Shown: piece after piece, positions 26,306 to 34,860 of the stretch | How the letters are laid out: each line of letters starts with the position of its first letter | How positions within the stretch are numbered: position 1 is the stretch's first letter | Notes under the pieces: generated by a model | The model's input: only the letters and a program-made list of their open reading frames with translations | Database searches by the model: none | Told to the model about the DNA's origin: nothing | Made by a program: the position numbers and the translations under genes | Assembly (NCBI RefSeq): GCF_014692525.1 | Contig: NZ_JACNYL010000001.1 | Location: 496,001-560,000 of the forward strand | Direction: 5' to 3' | DNA length: 64,000 nucleotides | Source of the DNA: Sphingobacterium chuzhouense | Lineage (GTDB): Bacteria > Bacteroidota > Bacteroidia > Sphingobacteriales > Sphingobacteriaceae

Positions 26306-26334
26306 AACATATAAATAAACCTTCAATAAACAAA
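26304..26334 (-). promoter_or_regulatory. Full-consensus Bacteroidota promoter (TTTG-N19-TATGTTTG)
   Basis: On the minus strand TTTG (26331-26334) and TATGTTTG (26304-26311) are separated by exactly 19 bases, the best match in the window to TTTG-N19-TAnnTTTG. It drives the nucleotidyltransferase-like gene with a leader of about 20-25 bases, which is why its start was placed at 26275. Confidence 0.7.
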
Positions 26335-26863
26335 CTATTTATATATTTTTTCTATACATATACGCTATTTAACCAAACCATTGAATAGAAAATATAACAA
26401 AGATAGGCGATTTGTCAACAAAGCCTTTACATGTGAAATCTAGATAAACTTTATGGTCATCGGCAACAGAACCTCATTTCAAGCGTTTATCTATTGATAC
26501 GGCCTAACAGCTCACGCTCCAATACGCCGACAATCTTTCCCAGATGATCCGATAATCATCTACCCCTCATAGTAGGTGTGTCCGCCGTGAGTCCATGTTC
26601 TCTCCATGTTGAGTCCAAGTTTATATCGTTGACAAGTTAATTTCACGGTGGTTATACCCTGTATACAGCTACTGGTATTAGCGAAGCAGGGGTATGCCAT
26701 AGGTACAGCATTAGCGGATCGTAGCAGAAACTCATTATCATTTTCATAATCGTCCGTACTTCACGATTATAAAAATGATAATGCCCGGTACCTCACGATT
26801 TTCATTTTTAGAAAAATTCACAAAAACTTATCTATCAACAACATAAAACAATACATTTGGGGT
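26335..26863. other. Non-coding interval with short repeats and a strong hairpin
   Basis: No gene is evident across about 530 bases. It contains a cluster of short direct repeats of TCCATGTT and TGAGTCCA at 26588-26620, a 21-bp-arm hairpin at 26733-26783, and a partial third copy of its CACGATT core at 26793-26800. It marks the border of the accessory island. Confidence 0.5.
26733..26783. repeat. Long hairpin (21-bp arms, 9-nt loop)
   Basis: Arms 26733-26753 and 26763-26783 pair along 21 positions with one G-T type mismatch; the loop is CCGTACTTC. There is no following T-run on either strand, so it is not an ordinary terminator. It resembles a REP-type or mobile-element palindrome, or a regulatory RNA stem, upstream of the 250-residue orphan gene. 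Confidence 0.7.
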
Positions 26864-27616
26864 ATGGCAGTAATTGATAATGGATATTTGAGAGGCCAGA
26901 TTGGGAATGTGGTCAATCGCAAAGTCGGCACACAAAATGTTGTGCAGACCAAACCTACGGGTAAAATTCGGCAAACACAATGGACAGAAGCGGCTGCTTC
27001 CGATTTCGGTACCGCAAGTTCTGCAGGATCGCTTATCCGAAGGGCATTCATCGTTGCTCACAGGAAAGTACACGATGGTCAGATGCACAATCGGCTTGTG
27101 AAACTTATGCAACGTGTTTTACGGGGCAACGGGAAAGCAACCAAAGGGTTTATGCAAGTTAAGGATGGTAACATCAAACGGTTAGTAGACTTTCAATTCA
27201 ACGAAAAGTGCCATATTTATGATTATGTGTATTTTGATCCTAAAGTATCGTTTGATGAAGTGGGGAACACATACATACAATTGCCCGCTTTCGAAACACA
27301 CCGTAACCTTTATGTCCCCAAGCAGTGCAGTCACATTGTACTTAAATTTGATGTAATAGGTTTTAATTTTCCCCGGAAATCCTACGAAACCATCGGTAGT
27401 CACGAAATGGAATTACCTTTATATGATAGAGACCAAAAAGAGTACGATAAACAAACACTTCTCTTTGATACAAAAGATAAACTTTTTGACAGTCTATTAG
27501 TTTCACTGTCTACCCTTTATATATATAAAAATCGCACTTACGCTTACCTACTCAACGACGAAAACTTAAATCCGGCAGGAATCATTGCAGCTTTTAATCC
27601 AAAAAAGAATCAATAG
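26864..27616 (+). CDS. Unknown 250-residue protein with Gly-rich GQIGNVVNRKVG N-terminus
   Basis: Not assigned. It begins MAVIDNGYLRGQIGNVVNRK, then TQWTEAAASDFGTASSAGSLIR, a layout reminiscent of Bacteroidota DUF6266-type proteins that also start with a G-x-x-GNVVG motif; this similarity is weak and from memory. The middle and C-terminal parts look like beta strands (VGNTYIQLPAF, LYVPKQCSHIVLKFDVIGFNF, KNRTYAYLLNDENLNPAGIIAAF). No signal peptide. A hairpin follows at 27628-27648. It is a lone gene at the end of the accessory island, which would fit a phage- or island-derived structural protein, but nothing in it proves that. Confidence 0.6.
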   Translation: MAVIDNGYLRGQIGNVVNRKVGTQNVVQTKPTGKIRQTQWTEAAASDFGTASSAGSLIRRAFIVAHRKVHDGQMHNRLVKLMQRVLRGNGKATKGFMQVKDGNIKRLVDFQFNEKCHIYDYVYFDPKVSFDEVGNTYIQLPAFETHRNLYVPKQCSHIVLKFDVIGFNFPRKSYETIGSHEMELPLYDRDQKEYDKQTLLFDTKDKLFDSLLVSLSTLYIYKNRTYAYLLNDENLNPAGIIAAFNPKKNQ

Positions 27617-27627
27617 ATCAAAATAAC

Positions 27628-27648
27628 GGGCAACCGTTCCGGTTGCCC
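27628..27648. terminator. Hairpin between convergent genes (27.6 kb)
   Basis: GGGCAACCG and CGGTTGCCC form perfect 9-bp arms around TTC between two convergent genes. T-runs are weak on both strands, so it is a probable rather than textbook terminator. Confidence 0.65.
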
Positions 27649-27673
27649 TACAATTCATTCATTCAAAACTAAA

Positions 27674-29455
27674 TTATATCGCTTTCGTCTTTTCCTTCAA
27701 CCACTCCGTTTCATCCGTATCCAAATGAGGCGCTAGCTTCTCGAATACCCATGCGTTATAGTTATTTAACCATTGCACATGCTTATCATCCAATAAAGAT
27801 TTATCAACGAGATCCGTTGCAATATAACAGATCGTTAAGGTTTCAAAATGCATAAAATCCCCAAATTGATTGGATTCAAAACCTTTACTCAAAACGAGAT
27901 TTTCAATACGGATGCCGTACTCTCCTTCTCGATATAATCCCGGTTCGATAGAAGAAATCATCCCCTCTTCGACAGGTATATCAACATTCGTCGGATTAAA
28001 TACATGCGGTCCTTCGTGTACATTTAGGAAAAAACCCACGCCATGCCCCGTGCCATGCCCATAATTGCGTAACGATTCCCAAAGTGGACGTCTTGTAACC
28101 GCATCTATCTGATACCCTCGTGTTCCTTTAGGGAACACCAGTTGGGAACCTTCAATCAGCGCTTTCAAAACGAGGGTATAGTCTGTTTTTTCTGCTTCCG
28201 TGATATTGCCAAGCGATACGACCCGCGTAATGTCCGTTGTACCATCTTCGTATTGTCCACCCGAATCCACGAGCAATAGTCCCGTTGGTTTCAAAACAGC
28301 GTTACTTTCCTCGGTGGCTTTATAATGCGGTAACGCACCATGCGCTCGATAGCCTGCAATAGTATCAAAGGAAATATCAACGAAATCATTTCCTTTGGCA
28401 CGTATTTTCTGTAGTTTATCTGCAATCGAAATTTCTGACAACGCTCCGTGTGTAACTTCCTCTTCTACCCATTTGAAAAAACGAGTCATTGCCACACCAT
28501 CTTTAACCATCACATTCCGCGTATGTGCAGCTTCCACTTTGTTCTTCACAGCTTTCATTGACGTGGATGGATTGAGATCCTCTATTATTTTAGTAGATTT
28601 CGGAACGGAGTCATACATCGCGAAGCAGGTCCGTTTTGGATCCAGCAAGATAGCGTCAATGTCTAATAAAGAAACCGCTTGAAAAGCTTCCGCATAAGGT
28701 TTTATCTGCACTGCCGATCCCTCCAGTGTCCCTTTATCTTTATCGTTCAATTTATTAAGATCGATAAATAAAGTGGTTTCGTTCCCCACTAACAATACAA
28801 ATCCTAAAACCACAGGATTACATGGCACATCGTTCCCCCGGATATTTAACAACCATGCCAAATCATCTAGGGATGAAACGAGATGGGCAGAAACACGTTT
28901 AGATTTCATTTTCTCGCGGACACGATTTAATTTGCTTATCGTGCTTTCTCCCGTAGTGGATTCATCCAATAAAAATGCAGGAGCTGTCGGTAATATCGGT
29001 CTGTCGTTCCAGATCGTCTCTAAAATATCCACATGACCGTCTACTACAATTTCCAGCGGTAACAACGCATCTTTAACTGCCTTCGCCAATGCTACCGAAG
29101 CTAGATTTCCATCAAATGCCACGCGGCTAGCAGCAGGAAGCTGCTCCGCCAACCACGTTGCATATTCCGCAGCACCTTGCGTTTTCAATTTCACGAGTTC
29201 GAATCCCGTTCCTTCCAATTGTTCATTTGCCTGCACAAAATATCGCGCATCCGTCCACAATCCTGCAAAATCAGCCGTAATGACCAATGTTCCTGCTGAT
29301 CCGGTAAAACCAGAAGCCCAGGCAATACACTTATAACGATCCGGTAAATATTCACTAATATGTGGATCTGACGACGGAATGATATAAGCATCAATCCCTA
29401 GCGACTTCATCTCTCTCCTAATAGCTTCTAAGCGTTCTCTATATGTCATATGCAT
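27674..29455 (-). CDS. pepP: Xaa-Pro aminopeptidase (M24B, aminopeptidase P)
   Basis: Removes N-terminal residues that precede proline. The 593-residue product is of the large three-domain type: two creatinase-like N-terminal domains (about 1-320), a catalytic pita-bread domain (about 320-530) and a C-terminal extension. Seen metal ligands: LLVDSGGQYEDGTTDITR (two Asp), GHGTGHGVG (His), SSIEPGLYREGEYGIRIEN (two Glu). Length is normal for this subfamily. Start is ATG 29455 or ATG 29449. It converges on the 250-residue orphan gene and diverges from dacB. Confidence 0.94.
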   Translation of the reverse strand: MHMTYRERLEAIRREMKSLGIDAYIIPSSDPHISEYLPDRYKCIAWASGFTGSAGTLVITADFAGLWTDARYFVQANEQLEGTGFELVKLKTQGAAEYATWLAEQLPAASRVAFDGNLASVALAKAVKDALLPLEIVVDGHVDILETIWNDRPILPTAPAFLLDESTTGESTISKLNRVREKMKSKRVSAHLVSSLDDLAWLLNIRGNDVPCNPVVLGFVLLVGNETTLFIDLNKLNDKDKGTLEGSAVQIKPYAEAFQAVSLLDIDAILLDPKRTCFAMYDSVPKSTKIIEDLNPSTSMKAVKNKVEAAHTRNVMVKDGVAMTRFFKWVEEEVTHGALSEISIADKLQKIRAKGNDFVDISFDTIAGYRAHGALPHYKATEESNAVLKPTGLLLVDSGGQYEDGTTDITRVVSLGNITEAEKTDYTLVLKALIEGSQLVFPKGTRGYQIDAVTRRPLWESLRNYGHGTGHGVGFFLNVHEGPHVFNPTNVDIPVEEGMISSIEPGLYREGEYGIRIENLVLSKGFESNQFGDFMHFETLTICYIATDLVDKSLLDDKHVQWLNNYNAWVFEKLAPHLDTDETEWLKEKTKAI

Positions 29456-29529
29456 TCGTTTCTATTATCTACGCAAGTTAGAAAATATGTAATGAAATAG
29501 CCAAAAGTGGAAACAAAAATCGTTTTCTT

Positions 29530-29537
29530 TATGTTTG
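29530..29537 (+). promoter_or_regulatory. Candidate -7 element (TATGTTTG) for dacB
   Basis: Fits TAnnTTTG and ends 15 bases before the ATG at 29553. No matching TTTG at the -33 distance. Its position argues against the TTG codon at 29535 as start, because that codon lies inside the element. Confidence 0.5.
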
Positions 29538-29552
29538 CATAAAAAACAAGAT

Positions 29553-30977
29553 ATGGTAAAGAAGACAATCTATACAATATTAATCCTATTTACATTTTTG
29601 TCCACGCACCCAGGTTACGGACAAGCGCTCCGAGACAACATCAACAACGCCTATCAACAGTTTATAAAAAGTGGCAAATTCCCTAATGGAATCGCGGCCT
29701 TCACGGTATTGGACGGCAAAACAGGGCAACCGATATATACAAATAATGCTTCCATCGGATTACCGACAGCTTCCACGATGAAGGTCATCACCTCGATCAC
29801 CGCATTAGATATTTTAGGACCGGATTATATCTATCAAACCAAGCTGGCCTACACCGGTGAAATTGACAGCTTGGGCGTCCTACATGGTGACATCATTGTC
29901 ATCGGTTCCGGCGATCCGACGTTAGGTAGCGACCGCTATACCAACACAAAAGCAGAAACCCTGCTGAACAAGTGGGTATATAAAGTTCAGCATGCTGGTA
30001 TTAATCATATCAACGGGCGTATAGTAGGCGACGATCTATATCTAAACGGCAATGATGTTCCGCCCACGTGGAACTGGGTGGATATAGGAAATTATTACGG
30101 CGCAGGTATTTCGGGGTTAAATTGGCGTGAAAATAAAGCTGGTATTACGTTCTCGCCAAGTACTATAGGACAACCCGCCAACATTGCCTCTACCAATACC
30201 CCGTTTTCTGGAATTACATTAATCAATGAGGTTACGACAGGAGCAAATGGTTCCGGTGACAACGTCTATGCCTATTCTGCACCGTACTCTGATATGGTAT
30301 ATTTACGTGGAACTTACGGAAGAGATCTAAAAAAGGTAATCGAAATAGCAATACCGGATCCCGCTTTGGCATTAGCACAGCAATTGACAACCTCGTTATC
30401 AGATGCGGGTATTACTGTAGATAGCATACCGACCACAGGAAAACGTCTATTAAATCAAGGGATAACACTAAATCAACAAAAACATGAACTTGACACACAT
30501 CAATCTCCTGCTTTGAAAGACATCGTACACTGGTTCAATCAAAAAAGTATCAACCTATATGGTGAGGTGATGCTCAAAAGTTTCGGTATCATCAGCCATA
30601 ACGAATCTACTACCCAGAAGGCAGCATCATTGCTAAGCAAGTATTGGGAACAAAAACTGCGCATACCGAACAGTGAACTGAGTATCCAAGATGGTTCCGG
30701 GCTTTCTTCGCAAAACCGTGTTACGACATTAGCCATGGCCAAAATCATGCATTATGCACAAGGCAGGCCGTGGTTTGCCGATTTTCAAAAAAGCCTGCCC
30801 ACTATCAATGGTATAACGATGAAAAGTGGCACTATTGGCGGAGTTTTGGGATATACCGGTTTCCATACAGGTAAAACAGGTACGCCGGTTACATTTTCGC
30901 TTCTGGTTAATAACTACACAGGAAGCACGTCCGCCATGCGGCAAGAGATGTTTAAATTATTGAATAGTCTTAAATAA
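29553..30977 (+). CDS. dacB: D-alanyl-D-alanine carboxypeptidase/endopeptidase (PBP4 type, S13)
   Basis: Periplasmic peptidoglycan peptidase that trims and opens cross-links. Start ATG at 29553 (MVKKTIYTILIL), 474 residues, with a signal peptide ending GYGQA. Seen active-site motifs of the penicillin-binding fold: STMK (SxxK), SIN in QKSINLYGEVML (SxN) and KSG in MKSGTIGG (the KTG box). The long insertion between SxxK and SxN is typical of PBP4. Single gene, 86 bp before the malic enzyme gene. Confidence 0.92.
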   Translation: MVKKTIYTILILFTFLSTHPGYGQALRDNINNAYQQFIKSGKFPNGIAAFTVLDGKTGQPIYTNNASIGLPTASTMKVITSITALDILGPDYIYQTKLAYTGEIDSLGVLHGDIIVIGSGDPTLGSDRYTNTKAETLLNKWVYKVQHAGINHINGRIVGDDLYLNGNDVPPTWNWVDIGNYYGAGISGLNWRENKAGITFSPSTIGQPANIASTNTPFSGITLINEVTTGANGSGDNVYAYSAPYSDMVYLRGTYGRDLKKVIEIAIPDPALALAQQLTTSLSDAGITVDSIPTTGKRLLNQGITLNQQKHELDTHQSPALKDIVHWFNQKSINLYGEVMLKSFGIISHNESTTQKAASLLSKYWEQKLRIPNSELSIQDGSGLSSQNRVTTLAMAKIMHYAQGRPWFADFQKSLPTINGITMKSGTIGGVLGYTGFHTGKTGTPVTFSLLVNNYTGSTSAMRQEMFKLLNSLK

Positions 30978-31010
30978 CATTAAAAATTCGCTAATCTTCT
31001 TTTGAAGTTT

Positions 31011-31018
31011 TAGCTTTG
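31011..31018 (+). promoter_or_regulatory. Candidate -7 element (TAGCTTTG) for the malic enzyme gene
   Basis: Fits TAnnTTTG and lies 45 bases before the ATG at 31063, giving a leader of about 40 bases. The -33 TTTG is not at the consensus distance. Confidence 0.4.
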
Positions 31019-31062
31019 TAGCCGTACAATTTAAAGTTCATTTTTACTTTTTATTTAAACAA

Positions 31063-33339
31063 ATGAGTATCAATAGAAAAAAAGACGCTTTGGACTACCA
31101 CTCCAAAGGTAGACCTGGAAAAATTGAAGTTGTTCCAACAAAGCCCCACAATTCACAACGAGATTTATCATTGGCATACTCACCTGGTGTAGCTGAACCA
31201 TGTTTGGCCATTGCTGAAAATAATGAGGACGCATACAAATATACTTCCAAAGGAAACCTGGTTGCAGTTATCAGTAATGGTACTGCTGTATTGGGATTAG
31301 GTGATATTGGTGCACAGGCTGGTAAGCCTGTAATGGAAGGAAAAGGTTTATTATTCAAGATATTCGCTGATATAGACGTTTTTGATATTGAGCTTGACAC
31401 TAAAAATGTCGACGAATTTGTCAATATCGTAAAAGCGCTTGAACCGACTTTTGGGGGCGTGAATTTAGAAGATATTAAGGCTCCTGAGTGTTTTGAGATT
31501 GAGCGTCGTCTAAAAGAAGAAATGAATATTCCGGTCATGCACGATGACCAGCACGGAACAGCTATTATCTCGGGTGCTGCCCTTATCAACGCTTGTGAGT
31601 TGATCAATAAAGACATCAGCCAAGTCAAAATCGTCGTAAATGGAGCCGGGGCTGCAGCCATTTCCTGTACGGCCATGTATGTAGCCGTAGGAGCCTCCAA
31701 GGAGAATATTGTTATGTTGGACAGTAAAGGGGTGATTCGTAAAGACCGGGAAAACCTAGGTTCGACAAAAGCTGAATGGGCGACAGATCGTGATATTCAC
31801 AGCCTCGCCGACGCTGTAAAAGATGCTGACGTATTCATCGGGCTATCCGCCGCAGACGTGTTAACACCGGAAATGCTGCTTTCAATGGCGCCAAGACCGA
31901 TTGTATTGGCCATGGCCAATCCTAACCCCGAAATTGCCTACGATTTAGCCTTGGATACACGGACTGATGTAATTATGGGCACCGGACGTTCGGACTATCC
32001 GAATCAAGTAAACAACGTATTGGGCTTCCCCTACATCTTTAGAGGTGCATTGGACGTTCGTGCGACCAGCATTAACGAAGAAATGAAAATTGCTGCTGTT
32101 AACGCCATCGCTACGCTAGCAAAACAACCTGTACCCGAAGAAGTAAATCAAGCTTACGATACGAACAACTTGAAATTTGGTCCCGAATATATCATACCGA
32201 AGCCAACCGATCCTCGTTTGATCACAGAAGTATCCGTAGCTGTAGCAAAAGCAGCCATGGCTTCTGGGGTTGCTAGAATAGAAATACAAGATTGGGAACA
32301 ATATAAAGAAGATCTTCGCAAGCGTTTGGGTAAAGACGATCGGATTATCCGTAATTTAACTAGCAGAGCCAAGAAAAACCCAAAACGGGTCGTTTTTGCA
32401 GAGGCAGACAATTACAAAACACTCCGAGCAGCACAGATCGTAAAAGAAGAGGGAATCGCTTTCCCTATCTTATTAGGAGACAGAGAGAAGATCCAGAGCT
32501 TGATCCAAGAATACAACTTCGATTTCGACGATGTAAAAATCATCAATCCTGCTGAAGAAAAAGACTCAGAACGTTTCAACAAATTCGTACAGCATCTTTA
32601 TACCAAGAGACAGCGCCGCGGTCTGACAGAGCATGAAGCTACCAAATTGCTAGCAACCAACCGCAACTATTTCGCGGCTAGTATGGTGCAGTTTGGCGAA
32701 GCTGACACCTTGATTTCAGGATTGACCCGAAATTACGCAACGACGATACGTCCAGCATTACAAGTTATCGGCGCAAAACCAAACAGCCGCGTTGCAGGGA
32801 TGTATATTATGCTCACGTCCAAAGGTCCTCTTTTCTTTGGTGATACGACTGTTAATGCAGACCCTACACCGGACGAATTGGCCGACATCGCCATTTTATT
32901 GGATGAAGCTGTTAAACGTTTCAATATTACTCCGCGCATTGCGCTATTATCTTATTCCAATTTCGGCTCAAACGAAGGGTTCACTGCTACAAAAGTACGT
33001 GAAGCAGCAAAAATATTACGAGAGAAAGCACCTCACATCATTGCAGACGGTGATATTCAAGCAAACTTCGCATTAAATAGTAATTTATTACGTTCCAATT
33101 TTCCATTTAGTACCTTAAATGGTGAGCCGGCAAATACCCTGATATTTCCTAATCTAGAATCGGGAAATATCGCTTACAAATTGTTGCAGGAAGCAGGAGA
33201 TGCAGAAGCGTTAGGACCAATCCTACTGGGCATGAACAAGCCTGTGCATGTATTGCAACTAGATAGTTCCGTTCGTGAGATTGTTAACATGGTTACCATT
33301 GCTGTGGTGGATGTGCAAGAACACGAGAAAAACAAATAA
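31063..33339 (+). CDS. maeB: NADP-dependent malic enzyme with C-terminal phosphotransacetylase-like domain
   Basis: Oxidative decarboxylation of malate to pyruvate with NADP. The 758-residue hybrid has a malic-enzyme domain at about 1-430 (LAYSPGVAEPCLAI, MHDDQHGTAIISGAALINA, VVNGAGAAAISC, ATGRSDYPNQVNN-like MGTGRSDYPNQVNNVLGFP). About 430-758 is a phosphotransacetylase-like domain (VVFAEADNYKTLRAAQI, FGDTTVNADPTPDELADIA). The second domain is regulatory in known MaeB proteins. Full length, clear ATG start. ruvA follows after 2 bp. Confidence 0.95.
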   Translation: MSINRKKDALDYHSKGRPGKIEVVPTKPHNSQRDLSLAYSPGVAEPCLAIAENNEDAYKYTSKGNLVAVISNGTAVLGLGDIGAQAGKPVMEGKGLLFKIFADIDVFDIELDTKNVDEFVNIVKALEPTFGGVNLEDIKAPECFEIERRLKEEMNIPVMHDDQHGTAIISGAALINACELINKDISQVKIVVNGAGAAAISCTAMYVAVGASKENIVMLDSKGVIRKDRENLGSTKAEWATDRDIHSLADAVKDADVFIGLSAADVLTPEMLLSMAPRPIVLAMANPNPEIAYDLALDTRTDVIMGTGRSDYPNQVNNVLGFPYIFRGALDVRATSINEEMKIAAVNAIATLAKQPVPEEVNQAYDTNNLKFGPEYIIPKPTDPRLITEVSVAVAKAAMASGVARIEIQDWEQYKEDLRKRLGKDDRIIRNLTSRAKKNPKRVVFAEADNYKTLRAAQIVKEEGIAFPILLGDREKIQSLIQEYNFDFDDVKIINPAEEKDSERFNKFVQHLYTKRQRRGLTEHEATKLLATNRNYFAASMVQFGEADTLISGLTRNYATTIRPALQVIGAKPNSRVAGMYIMLTSKGPLFFGDTTVNADPTPDELADIAILLDEAVKRFNITPRIALLSYSNFGSNEGFTATKVREAAKILREKAPHIIADGDIQANFALNSNLLRSNFPFSTLNGEPANTLIFPNLESGNIAYKLLQEAGDAEALGPILLGMNKPVHVLQLDSSVREIVNMVTIAVVDVQEHEKNK

Positions 33340-33341
33340 AT

Positions 33342-33926
33342 ATGTACGATTATTTTAACGGAAAACTAATATTCAAAGCCCCCACCCATGTTGTCCTTGA
33401 CGTGGGTGGGATTGGCTATCATGTCCATATCTCACTGACGACTTTTAGTCAGATCAAAGATCAAGAGAACTGTAAGCTGTATATTTCTTTTCAAGTTAGA
33501 GAAGATTCCCAAACGCTTTATGGTTTCGCGACGGAAGGAGAGCGACAATTGTTCAACCATTTGATTTCCGTGTCAGGTATCGGCCCAAATACAGGGCGTA
33601 TGATGCTTTCTTCCATTACACCCGAAGAAATCCAAAGTGCGATCATTAATGGTCAAGTTCAGGTTATCCAGAAAATAAAGGGAATAGGGCCGAAATCCGC
33701 GCAGCGTGTTATCCTCGAACTGCAGGATAAACTAAAAAAACAAGGGCCGGACGCACTCATTCCGCTTCCTATTGCCAAGCAGTCTGTACCTGAAGAGGCA
33801 CTATCGGCATTGGTTATGCTGGGTTTTGGTAAACCCCAGGCGGAAAAAGTATTAAACAGTTTAGTAGCAAGTGATCCCGAACAAACAGTAGAACAACTTA
33901 TTAAAGCCGCATTAAAGCGTTTATAG
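33342..33926 (+). CDS. ruvA: Holliday junction branch migration protein RuvA
   Basis: Binds four-way DNA junctions and loads RuvB. 194 residues: an N-terminal OB fold (MYDYFNGKLIFKAPTHVVLD), two helix-hairpin-helix motifs (VSGIGPNTG and IKGIGPKSAQR), and a C-terminal RuvB-binding three-helix domain (EEALSALVMLGFGKPQAEKVL). Length normal. It follows maeB by 2 bp and ends 5 bp from the convergent WD40 gene. Confidence 0.96.
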   Translation: MYDYFNGKLIFKAPTHVVLDVGGIGYHVHISLTTFSQIKDQENCKLYISFQVREDSQTLYGFATEGERQLFNHLISVSGIGPNTGRMMLSSITPEEIQSAIINGQVQVIQKIKGIGPKSAQRVILELQDKLKKQGPDALIPLPIAKQSVPEEALSALVMLGFGKPQAEKVLNSLVASDPEQTVEQLIKAALKRL

Positions 33927-33931
33927 GTAAA

Positions 33932-34846
33932 TTAAATATCTTGTAAAGACACATCCCACACTTTCACGAGCTTATCGTCGCCGGCGGTAATTAATTGGTT
34001 TTCCACCCAAGTGGCGGTATTAATAGAGAGGCGATGGGCATCAAATCCACGTTCTATACTGATGTTTTTAAGCAGCGATAACGATGATGCATCCCATATC
34101 TTGATGGATTTATCCCGACTGATAGTAGCGATAATCGGCAACGTAGGATGAGGAAGTATACCATATACAGTAAACATATGTGGGGTTATCGATTGAAGAA
34201 CCGACAAATCTTTTTTTGCCAGTCGGACAAGCTTTGCATCCCTTCCTCCCGAAAGCAAGCTTGTATCTGTCGTTGCCAATGCGGTAACAGGCAGACTGTG
34301 TACCTGCTGTTTCGCTATTTCCCGGAAATCAGTCGTATCATATAAATGCACAAAACCATTTTTATCCCCAAAAGCTATTTGATTCACTTTAGTATAAGGT
34401 TCGATGACACGCACCGTCGTGTCCGCTACATGGAATCTATACAACAACGTATAGGTATCCAATGACCATACATAGGCGACACCTTCTTCCCCCGTTGCAA
34501 TGATTTCCCTTTTTTCTGGGAGTACTTTGATAGCAAATACAGCACCTTTTTCTGTCTGCGTCTTACCAACAAGCGCTTGTTTTTCTATATCCACGAACCA
34601 TACCTCGCCATTACGCAAACCGATGATCAAAACTCCCTCTTCCGGTAGAAGTTGCAGTGCATATACCGATGCCGGGACAGCACATAAAATACGCCTGAAT
34701 TTACCACTTTCCAAATCCCACTCGACTACCCCCTTATCGTTTCCACCTGTAAAAATAGTCGTGGAATCCAACCCGCCGGATATCGTGAAAATTGGGTTTT
34801 GATGACCCGAGAGCGTATTAGCTAAAGAAATATCGATTGTGTACAT
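33932..34846 (-). CDS. WD40-repeat beta-propeller protein
   Basis: 304 residues with about seven WD40-like blades, for example GGNDKGVVEWDLESGKFRRIL, IATGEEGVAYVWSLDTYTLLY, IATISRDKSIKIWDASSLSLL and ITAGDDKLVKVWDVSL. No signal peptide, so a cytosolic scaffold is likely; partners are unknown. It lies 14 bp after hisIE on the same strand and is probably the last gene of the his transcript, an unusual companion. It converges on ruvA. Confidence 0.88.
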   Translation of the reverse strand: MYTIDISLANTLSGHQNPIFTISGGLDSTTIFTGGNDKGVVEWDLESGKFRRILCAVPASVYALQLLPEEGVLIIGLRNGEVWFVDIEKQALVGKTQTEKGAVFAIKVLPEKREIIATGEEGVAYVWSLDTYTLLYRFHVADTTVRVIEPYTKVNQIAFGDKNGFVHLYDTTDFREIAKQQVHSLPVTALATTDTSLLSGGRDAKLVRLAKKDLSVLQSITPHMFTVYGILPHPTLPIIATISRDKSIKIWDASSLSLLKNISIERGFDAHRLSINTATWVENQLITAGDDKLVKVWDVSLQDI

Positions 34847-34860
34847 GACCCGCTTCCTTC

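Noticed and set aside
31095..31700. 201-codon open frame antisense to the malic enzyme gene
   Set aside because: Shadow of a highly conserved coding sequence; no recognisable domains and the opposite strand is clearly maeB.
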